Source of the DNA: Ascidia mentula
Lineage: Eukaryota > Chordata > Ascidiacea > Phlebobranchia > Ascidiidae
Reading direction: 5' to 3'
DNA: 64,000 nucleotides
NCBI GenBank assembly: GCA_947561715.1
Contig: OX387202.1
Location: 18,427,001-18,491,000, forward strand
The translations under genes and the position numbers were made by a program. This document shows, one piece after another, positions 53,902 through 62,313 of this stretch (the first letter of the stretch is position 1; every line of letters begins with the position of its first letter). Below the pieces are notes generated by a model. The model saw nothing but the letters and a program-made list of their open reading frames with translations. It had not been told where the DNA came from and searched no databases.

Positions 53902-54795
53902 ATGGTAGAAGCAATATACGAGAACAAAATGTTTGTCAAGACTTACAGTGAATGCCGTTCAAGATACGGGCAACAAGTTGTAGATTGTGTTTTGCAAGAA
54001 ATGGAAAAAGTTTCAGGTTTAAAACCAAAATATCAACTCATGGTTGAAGTTGGTTGTGGAGGGGGACAAGCTACCAACGTCTTTGCTCCTTATTTCGACA
54101 AAGTCTTGGCTTCAGACATCAGTGAAGAGCAAAAAAAAGAAGCGAAACGACAAAATCACCACAAACATGTGACATTTTCCCGTGGACGGGCTGAGGATAT
54201 TAAGGTCGCTGATGGAAGTGTTGATTTGTTGTTAGCTGCAGAATCAGCTCATTACTTCAATTTTAAATTGTTCATTGCTGAAGTTTTAAGGCTTCTCAAA
54301 AAAGACGGCATCTTAGTTTTAATCGGATATACTGCACCCGCGATGGTCCCTGTTATTGACAGAAAACTAGAAAACGAATTTGAAACTGTCTTGCAGAATA
54401 TATTTAACGAGGCCGTAACAGAATTCAAAGATGAGCATTTGGAACAACGTAGAGAATGTTCACTAAAATATCCAAATATTTATGACTACATTCCCACCGA
54501 CAAGAAAAATCGATTTCAAATGAAAGAAACCAAAGAAAATTTCACTTTGGAAACAGCAAAGTGTCTCCTTCAATCAGCTGACGTTTATCCAATTTACATG
54601 GAGAGAAAACGTAAAGAATTGCTTGAAAGCAAGGGAGAAGTAACAGAGGAAGACATGAGGGATGTGGATTTGGCAGAAATTTACGGGAAAACTGTCAAAC
54701 AAAAGCTAGGTGTTCCTAATTTGAAGGACGAAGATTTACATTTAATCGCCCAGTATGAATACTTTGTAATAACTGCAACTGGATTAAGACAATAG
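53902..54795 (+). CDS. SAM-dependent methyltransferase MT24, type D3, 297 aa
   Basis: This is the intact counterpart of the broken MT16. The end of the core is unusually altered: EEQKKEAKRQNHHKHVTFSRGRAED, where nearly all copies read EEQIKEAKRQNQHQHVTY. Other differences are TAPAMVPVIDRKLENEFETV and YDYIPTDKKNRFQM. Motif II ends SAHYF. The tail is YEYFVITATGLRQ. ATTAAA is at 54913-54918. Confidence 0.92.
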   Translation: MVEAIYENKMFVKTYSECRSRYGQQVVDCVLQEMEKVSGLKPKYQLMVEVGCGGGQATNVFAPYFDKVLASDISEEQKKEAKRQNHHKHVTFSRGRAEDIKVADGSVDLLLAAESAHYFNFKLFIAEVLRLLKKDGILVLIGYTAPAMVPVIDRKLENEFETVLQNIFNEAVTEFKDEHLEQRRECSLKYPNIYDYIPTDKKNRFQMKETKENFTLETAKCLLQSADVYPIYMERKRKELLESKGEVTEEDMRDVDLAEIYGKTVKQKLGVPNLKDEDLHLIAQYEYFVITATGLRQ

Positions 54796-56200
54796 ATTGT
54801 GTCAAGTAGTTGATTCATCAACAAGTTTAAACAATGTTGAAACCAATGGCAGAAAAAGTTGTGATAAAAAACTCGAAAACATACCATATTACGTGCAGAA
54901 CTTACAATCCATATTAAAGTTGCTCTAGTCTGTAACAACTAATCAAGTGATCATACTACCAAAGACGTAGCACTAACACAACTGGTGAAGCTTTGTGTTC
55001 ACCACCAGATATATTTCATTCTCTGTGTATTAAATATTAAACCTTGCGGTCTAAAGGACTGGATGAAACAAACTTTCGATCGGTTTTTGCGAATGTAAAA
55101 ACCAATAGGTTGACAATGCAATAATTTAACAAAGCATTAAGATGTCGAAGCACATGTTACACTAAATTTCCGTCGGTAATGTACACATGTGTTTTTAACG
55201 GAAATTTGGGACGAGGTATTCTTAATTTCACAACTGCATACATTGATCGTCATGAAATCACGTAAGATAGATGTTTGCGTAATGAAAGCATTCCCTTTGT
55301 TTTTGCCGAAGTGTTTTGTTTGAATTTGATTAAATAAACCAAGGGAGTAACCGACTTGCAGTTATTGCTGCCATCAGAACGAGAATAAGCAGAAAGGAAA
55401 AACATATATTTAAAACCCATATGTTTCCAATAAGAATCATAGGAGTTTCGTTGAAACTGGCATTCAGGAGAAAAGTTCTGCAAAGGCAGGCGTGACGACT
55501 GAAAGATATATAAATCCGATAGCACGCTTCAATGTCGACACTACGTACTTGTTTTCCAAGGCGTATAGAAATGCAAGGTATTTGCAACATGCAGTAAAAC
55601 GCATGGTCGCTTGCCATTGATCGACACAGTCAAATACAAACTCAAAAAAGGGAGCCGAACTAACGTTTTGTTTGGCGAACGATAAGCGAGTCATGCATGG
55701 GGAAACACAGACAGAACGTTGGTTGCTGACACTCTGAGAAGTCACAGGGATTTTAACATGTTAGTAAACATTTACATGATAGTGGTATAAAGTATAAGAG
55801 GTGGATATCGTCAAGGCCATTGTTACAGAATAGAAAATGATTTACAGAATCGATTTAATACAATGCTGTGCATATTTGCAGAATGATATAAACCCCCTTG
55901 CAAACCCAACTCGCCACAGACAAATGCAAATGGACTAAATATCATTGAGCGCAAGATTAGAGCGCGCCACGGCGTCAAACAGCAGACATATACGTGCAAA
56001 TGACATATTTCGGTTTGGAGTCAAAAAACGAACTTAGTGCCTTGAGAACGCGATTAGGACAGGACGATGTTGGGCTAAATTGGAACTTAATATTTATTTT
56101 AAGTTTTTGAAAACGAAATTGATTTGCTTAAAATCCGGTGAATCTCTTCAGACACATTGGACACTTTGGAAAGTGATAACAACTTCATTTTTGTAGCAAA
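54796..56200. other. Spacer: D3 3' flank plus P5 upstream region
   Basis: It is almost identical to 37285-38689 from ~55070 on, with ATTAAA 54913-54918 and a terminal atttttgtagcaaa. No gene is supported. Confidence 0.55.
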
Positions 56201-57095
56201 ATGGTAGAGGCTCTGTACGAAAACAAAACGCTGGTCAAGAGTTATAGCGAATTTAGACCAAAATACGAACAACAAGTTGTAGATTGTGTTTTGCAAGAAA
56301 TGGAAAAGATTTCAGGTCTAAAACCAAAATATCAACTCATGGTTGAAGTTGGTTGTGGAGGGGGACAAGCTACCAACGTCTTTGCTCCTTATTTCGACAA
56401 AGTCTTGGCTTCAGACATCAGTGAAGAGCAAATAAAAGAAGCGAAACGACAAAATCAACACCAACATGTGACATATTGCCAAGGGCGTGCCGAGGATATT
56501 AAGGTTGCAGATGGAAGTGTTGATTTGCTGTTAGCAGCACAGGCGGTTCACTATTTTGATTCCGATAAGTTTTTTGCGGAGTCCTTGAGAATTCTCAAGA
56601 AAGGCGGCATCTTAGTTTTAATGGGATATACCGCACCCACCATGGTTCCTGTTATAAACGGAAAGCAGAAGAATGAGTTTGCAAGTGTCTTGCAGAATCT
56701 ATTAAACGAGACTGTCCAAAAATTCACACAAGATCATGTTCAAAAACGCCAAGAGTGTTTTCTCAAATACGATAATATTTACAACAGAATTCCTTCGGAC
56801 AAGAAAAAACGCTTTACAGTGAGACAAACAAAACAAAATTGGACTTTGGCGTCAGTAAAAGGTCTCATTCGATCAATCGACATTTACCCGAGTTACATGG
56901 AGAGAAAACGTAAAGAAATACTGGAAAGCAAGGGAGAAGTAACAGAGGAAGACATGAGGGGTGTGGATTTGGCAGAAATATTCGGGAAAAACTGTCAAAC
57001 AAAAGTTGGGAGTTCCCACCTTGAAAGATGAAGATTTACATTTGATCGCGCAGTATGAGTTTTTCATACTAACTGCAACTGGTCCAAAAGCTTAG
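56201..57095 (+). pseudogene. Methyltransferase MT25, type D2, frameshifted near the C-terminus
   Basis: It encodes the same 276-residue product as MT17, carrying the same extra A (near 56987), with stop at 57031 and the ancestral TAG at 57093-57095. The only coding-strand difference I see is silent (gagtccttg versus gagtctttg). The shared lesion shows the frameshift predates the block duplication. Confidence 0.8.
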
Positions 57096-58238
57096 TCTGT
57101 AATAACTGGGAAATGTTAAACCAATCCGAAAACATTGACCAGCACAACGTTTCAATCCCAACCGCAAATGCAAAAAATAATATGTACAGAATTTATGTTG
57201 GTAAATTTGTATGCAAACGTTTTTCGTAAATACTTTCTGAAAACAAACCTTGATTTAAAATTTTTCAAAGACTGTACATTGACACCTGCTATAAGATAAT
57301 TTTGGCATATTTATGCTGATCACAAATAACTTGCAAGTCCGAAATACTTTTGTTTGTTTAAACACAATTTTGTTTGAACGGTCGAAATTGTACACAACAA
57401 GCTAATATATTAAATTTGCAAGATTTGCTCCAGGTGGGAAATTCATAGTTTGTCTCATTTTCACAGTGCCGATTTTATTTGCATTGCGCAATCTTTGCTT
57501 TGTAAAATCACCTGTCCAGCTTGACACAAAACCGCATATGTTAACCCAAGAGAATACCTTATGCTACCTTGCCGAACGAAACGTTTGCTTACTCTTGAAT
57601 ACCGGGATGTATTTAATGGGTCTGTTTCATAGTTTACCAGTGATTACGCAGTAAACAACAAGGAAAATCGATGTTAAATGTTTCGCGTGTGTAAAAATAT
57701 TAAAAAAAATGGAGAATCAAAAATCAGTGATTTTCACATATAGGACAAGTCCATTTACTTTATGCACCCAGCATGCTGGATAAAAATGAGACATCTACAC
57801 AAAAGTATTATCGTCCGTTTCTCGTTGTCGCAAATGCTTGATTTCATCTTAGTAATGTCATTGTGTCCTGCATGTTTGCTGCATTCACAAAGCACCTTGT
57901 TTACACGACAAAGCTCTTCACACACAAACGCACAGGACTCAGACACTATTGAGCGTAGGGTCAGGGGGCGTCACGGATACAAAAAGACAGTTACGTTTGA
58001 ACCCTCTAGACCATTATTTGGTTCAGTGTCAAAACCGAATTCAGAACCGTGAGAACGCGTTGGGTAGAGCAAAATATATAGGGAAAATTGTTGACCAATT
58101 TGTACCACTTAGTTGAAAAGTGCATGTTCTTATATAGTATGGGTGTGAATGTCAGGGTATATGGACTAATAAATAGTGTGCTTTATTTAGATACATTAAA
58201 CATCTGGGAAACTGAAAACAATTTCATCTCGAAGCAAA
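57096..58238. other. Spacer: gene relic plus P4 upstream region
   Basis: It is a near-identical copy of 39585-40727, with the relic at 57201-57350 and the P4 module ending ctcgaagcaaa. Confidence 0.6.
57201..57350 (+). pseudogene. Relic of a type A methyltransferase 3' end
   Basis: It is a duplicate of 39691-39840, differing at gatcacaaataac versus gatcgcaaataac. Confidence 0.65.
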
Positions 58239-59132
58239 ATGGTAGAGGCTCAATACGAAAACAAAATGTTTGTCAAGACTTACAGTGAATATCGTTCAAG
58301 ATACGGGCAACAAGTTGTACATTGTGTTTTACAAGAAATGGAAAAGGTTTCTGGTTTAAAACCAAAATATCAACTCATGGTTGAAGTTGGTTGTGGAGGG
58401 GGACAAGCTACCAACGTCTTTGCTCCTTATTTCGACAAAGTCTTGGCTTCAGACATCAGTGAGGAGCAAATAAAAGAAGCGAAACGACAAAATCAACACC
58501 AACATGTGACGTATTGCCAAGGACGCGCTGAGGCTATTAAGGTCGCAGATGGAAGTGTAGATTTGTTGTTAGCTGCAGAATCAGCTCATTACTTCAATTT
58601 TAAATTGTTCATTGCTGAAGTTTTAAGGCTTCTCAAAAAAGACGGCATCTTAGTTTTAATCGGATATACTGCACCCACGATGGTCCCTGTTATTGAAAGA
58701 AATCTAGAAAACGAATTTGCAAGTGTCTTGCAGAATATATTTAACGAGGTCGTAACAGAATTCAAAGATGAGCATTTGGAACAACGTAGAGAATGTTCAC
58801 TAAAATATCCAAATATTTATGACGACATTCCCACCGACAAGAAAAATCGATTTCAAGTGAAAGAAACCAAAGAAAATTTCACTTTGGCGTCAGTAAAAGG
58901 TCTCATTCGATCAATCGACATTTACCCGAGTTACATGGAGAGAAAACGTAAAGAAATACTGGAAAGCAAGGGAGAAGTAACAGAGGAAGACATGAGGGAT
59001 GTGGATTTGGCAGAAATATTCGGAAAAACTGTTGAAGAAACGCTGGGTGTTTCGATATTGAAGGACGAGGATTTACAACTCATCGCCCAGTATGAGTTTT
59101 TCATACTAACTGCAAGTAATCTCAGAGTCTAG
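58239..59132 (+). CDS. SAM-dependent methyltransferase MT26, D3 body with NLRV tail, 297 aa
   Basis: It is nearly identical to MT18, differing at two residues that I can see: YGQQVVHCV (YGQEVVHCV in MT18) and VIERNLEN (VIDRNLEN). It keeps the same internal switch near residue 214 to the D2-type C-terminus. AATAAA is at 59604-59609. Confidence 0.92.
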   Translation: MVEAQYENKMFVKTYSEYRSRYGQQVVHCVLQEMEKVSGLKPKYQLMVEVGCGGGQATNVFAPYFDKVLASDISEEQIKEAKRQNQHQHVTYCQGRAEAIKVADGSVDLLLAAESAHYFNFKLFIAEVLRLLKKDGILVLIGYTAPTMVPVIERNLENEFASVLQNIFNEVVTEFKDEHLEQRRECSLKYPNIYDDIPTDKKNRFQVKETKENFTLASVKGLIRSIDIYPSYMERKRKEILESKGEVTEEDMRDVDLAEIFGKTVEETLGVSILKDEDLQLIAQYEFFILTASNLRV

Positions 59133-60440
59133 ATTGCCACAAGTGCTTCCCTGGTGACAAAAAGAATGTCCTAAACAACATCTAATTACTAAAGACCTAG
59201 GAGATTGCCATTCCATGTTGTAAATATAAATAATGGGCAAGAAAAAGTAATAACAGTAACTCGGGTCACCTATTCCACCGATACAGGTTACCGTAAACAT
59301 AGTAACATAACGGAAGAAAGCGCTGCAGGTTAGTTGCAAATGCCTCACTATGCACACAAAATGCTGAAAGATCCAAATATTTTGGCCAAAGTGGTTCGTC
59401 ATGCACCACTTACTCACAGCGTTTGTGGGAATGTCAAAAAATGTGCTCTCGGTTGCATTGGCGATGCAGAGGAAATTGATGAAACTACTTGTTTTATCAA
59501 ACTACTAATTCGTACACGTGTAGAGAAAATGCTGATAAATTGTTTAACGGTCTTACACTTCTTGTCTATATGTTTTGCTGTGTTGTTGTTGTTGCCTATA
59601 TGTAATAAAGAATTTGACTAACAGCTCAATTTCTTTGATACTTCAAGTGTAGTCAGACATGCAAGAACGTTTTTCAGGAAAGGGGTGTAGTATGTAAGAA
59701 AAAGCATCAAAACACACTCGCAGTTAGACGATAACTGCAAATTCCCAACAGTATTTGCATTTTGCGTAGATGGAACATAACGTCAAGAATAAAAAAACCA
59801 ACTGCAATTAATCAGAAACACACAAGGCAGTCAGCCTGTTGCTTACTCGGAAAACTTAACCGCTTCCTGTGTTTCCAGCGGTTAGCGCCTTGGTTCTTGC
59901 ACGCATTTCCCGGGAGTTTAATAGTAAACAGATTACTTTCTGCAACTAAACATTTGTTTCACTCAGGAAAAGTTAGTACACACAAGCAACAAACTAGATT
60001 TGCAGACATCAAATAGCAAAAAAGTTTATCAAAGTGTAAAAAAGATCAGTTCTACATGTTAATTTAGTCCATTTAAAGTTGTTTAAATAACATATCTCGT
60101 GCATCGTGCATCGTGCATCGTGCATCGTGCATCGTGCATCGTGCATCGTGCATCGTGCATCGTGCATCGTGCATCGTGCATCGTGCATCATAACAGTGAG
60201 GTATTTCAACAGCGACAATGATCATGGCATTTAGTTTTCATGTAAAGTAAATAGAAAATATAAATGCAAGAGAAAAGAATCAATTCTGACGAAGCGCAAA
60301 AAAATTTGAACACAAATGTGAGGCTTGAGTCTAAAATGCTTTAACACTACTAGCATAAGATATCTCTGGAAACTTGTATACTTATAGCATAACTTTTTTA
60401 AATTTCAAAAACTGAAAAACAGCATCATATTTCAAGCACA
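59133..60440. other. Spacer: NLRV-type 3' flank plus P3 region with 13-unit repeat
   Basis: It is the near-identical partner of 41622-42923: AATAAA 59604-59609, 7-bp array 60099-60189, and the P3 acceptor position mutated to ttcaaaaactg exactly as before MT19. Confidence 0.6.
60099..60189. repeat. 7-bp tandem repeat (GTGCATC), 13 units
   Basis: It is a perfect array of 91 bases ending 251 bases before the MT27 ATG. Confidence 0.95.
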
Positions 60441-61334
60441 ATGACGCACGCTCTATTTGAGGACAAAACACTCGTCAAAACCTACAGCGAATTCAGACCA
60501 AGATACGGGCAACAAGTTGTTGATTGTGTTTTACAAGAAATGGAAAAGGTTTCAGGTTTAAAACCAAAATATCAACTCATGGTTGAAGTTGGTTGTGGAG
60601 GGGGACAAGCTACCAACGTCTTTGCTCCTTATTTCGACAAAGTCTTGGCTTCAGACATCAGTGAAGAGCAAATAAAAGAAGCAAAACGACAAAATCAACA
60701 CCAACATGTGACATATTGCCAAGGACGGGCTGAGGATATCAAAGTTGCTGATGGAAGTGTTGATTTGCTGTTGGCAGCAGACGCGGCTCATTGGTTTAAT
60801 TTGGATAAGTTCTTTGCTGAGGTTTCAAGGGTACTCAAAAAAGAAGGCGTCTTAGTTTTAACCGGATATTCTGCACCAACAATGATTCCCAGTATAAAAG
60901 GAAATATGAAGAACCACTTTGGGTCGTTTATACAAAACCTCCTGGAAGAAACAGTAGCAGCATTCAAGGATGATCATGTGGATAAACGTAGAGAATGTGT
61001 TCTCAAATATAAAAATATATACGACAAAATTCCTACCGACAAGAAACAACGATTCGAAGTAAAACAAACGGAACAGAATTGGAGTTTGGCGACAGCAAAG
61101 GGTTTGTTACGATCTAGTGCAATATATCCACCTTACATGGAGAGAAAACGTAAAGAAATACTGGAAAACAAGGGAGAAGTAACAGAGGAAGACATGAGAG
61201 ATGTGGATTTGGCAGAAATATTCGGGAAAACTGTCAAACAAAAGTTGGGAGTTCCAACCTTGAAAGATGAAGATTTACATTTGATCGCGCAGTATGAGTT
61301 TTTCATACTAACTGCAACTGGTCTAAAAGCCTAG
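60441..61334 (+). CDS. SAM-dependent methyltransferase MT27, type C, 297 aa, last gene of the array
   Basis: It starts MTHALFEDKTLVKTYSEF with the consensus core (VEVGCGGG, ASDISEEQ) and CQGRAEDIKVADGS. The body is type C and the tail TATGLKA. It matches MT03, 57412 bases away, through the gene and ~530 bases of 3' flank, and matches MT19 in its first two thirds and upstream region. It is a mosaic joining the right-hand block to a left-hand 3' flank. It is probably the best consensus representative of type C. Confidence 0.93.
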   Translation: MTHALFEDKTLVKTYSEFRPRYGQQVVDCVLQEMEKVSGLKPKYQLMVEVGCGGGQATNVFAPYFDKVLASDISEEQIKEAKRQNQHQHVTYCQGRAEDIKVADGSVDLLLAADAAHWFNLDKFFAEVSRVLKKEGVLVLTGYSAPTMIPSIKGNMKNHFGSFIQNLLEETVAAFKDDHVDKRRECVLKYKNIYDKIPTDKKQRFEVKQTEQNWSLATAKGLLRSSAIYPPYMERKRKEILENKGEVTEEDMRDVDLAEIFGKTVKQKLGVPTLKDEDLHLIAQYEFFILTATGLKA

Positions 61335-61435
61335 TCTGTAATATGTGGGAAATGTTAAACCAATCTGAAACCATTGATAAGCACAACATTTCAATCCCAA
61401 GTGCAAATGCAAAAATAATATGTACATAATTTATA

Positions 61436-61572
61436 TTGGTAAATTTGTATGCCTACGTTTTTCCTCAAATACCATCTGACAACAACCTCGATTTGAAATG
61501 AAACAAATTTACAGCGACTAGACTCGGACAACTGCTAATAGCTGATTTTGACATATTTAAGTCCGAAATACT
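61436..61572 (+). pseudogene. Relic of a type A methyltransferase 3' end
   Basis: It is a near-identical copy of 4024-4160 (one visible change, cgactagactc for cgactggactc), confirming that the right end of the array was copied from the MT03 segment or the reverse. Confidence 0.65.
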
Positions 61573-61910
61573 TCTGTGTGTTTAAACCCTTTTTGTTTAG
61601 AAGACATCAACTGTATACATAAAAATCACGTTAACTCAACAAGCTAAGATATTAATGTTGCAAGATTTACTCGAGGTGCAGGAGTGGTATTTACTTATAT
61701 TTTATCTTATCTTCACAGTGCAGATTGTATTTGCATTGCGCAATACTTGCTTTGTAAAATATTCTGTCAAGCTTGACACAAAACTGCACATCAAGAGAAG
61801 ACCGTATATTTTCGTCGCGGCCGAAACCTCATAACTATAACATTTGCTTCTGAAATAGCGTTACGTGGAGGGTGGCCCACAAGTGCCACCGCGAAAATAT
61901 TAACGAATCG

Positions 61911-62180
61911 CGAAATATATTTTCACTGCGCGAAATATATTTACATCGCGCGAAATATATTTTCACCGCGCAAAATATATTTTCACCTCGCGAAATATAT
62001 TTTGACTGCGCGAAATATATTTTCACCTCGCGAAATATATTTTGACTGCGCGAAATATATTTTCACCTCGCGAAATATATTTTCACCTCGCGAAATATAT
62101 TTTGACTGCGCGAAATATATTTGCACTGCGCGAAATATATTTGCGCTGTGCGATGTATATTTTCTTCGCGCGAAATATGT
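61911..62180. repeat. 20-bp tandem repeat, 13.5 units
   Basis: The unit is cgaaatatat plus tttcacctcg, with the second half alternating between tttcacctcg, tttgactgcg and tttcactgcg. The period is exactly 20 from 61911 to 62180, and a degenerate unit lies at 61891-61910. Each unit holds the self-complementary aatatatt, and many junctions read gcgcg, so both strands look alike. Open frames in both directions are products of the repeat. Confidence 0.92.
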
Positions 62181-62313
62181 TGTTAGTTTTTATTAGAAAT
62201 GCCTGGCGGGAAGTCTAGTTGTTTCAAGTTTTCACGTACATCTATATGCTACAGTCTGTGCATTTAAGTTCAAATAGAAAAATAGTTTGAGTGTTTTATC
62301 CCTATTTGTAATC

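Larger units (their letters stand above)
55070..61060 (+). repeat. Segmental duplication, right copy (partner 37560-43550)
   Basis: It covers MT25, MT26 and the first two thirds of MT27 with their spacers. Differences from the left copy are rare: for example tgccaggtatttg versus tgcaaggtatttg, one codon in MT26 (VIERN versus VIDRN), and 13 rather than 12 units in the 7-bp array. Confidence 0.85.
61335..62313. other. Spacer: array end, breakpoint, 20-bp repeat, start of unique DNA
   Basis: Bases 61335-61866 copy the 3' flank of MT03, including an A-type relic (61436-61572). Homology stops abruptly after gcgttacgt at ~61866. A short hairpin (ggtggc, then gccacc, 61871-61890) and the 20-bp tandem repeat follow. 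From ~62181 the sequence is unique and leads into the HECT gene. Confidence 0.65.

Noticed and set aside
61911-62180. Possible CRISPR array
   Set aside because: The repeats are contiguous with no spacers, and the window is eukaryotic.
61835-62196. Open frames on both strands through the 20-bp repeat
   Set aside because: The frames arise because the repeat lacks stop codons on either strand in these registers. They have no start context and no conservation.
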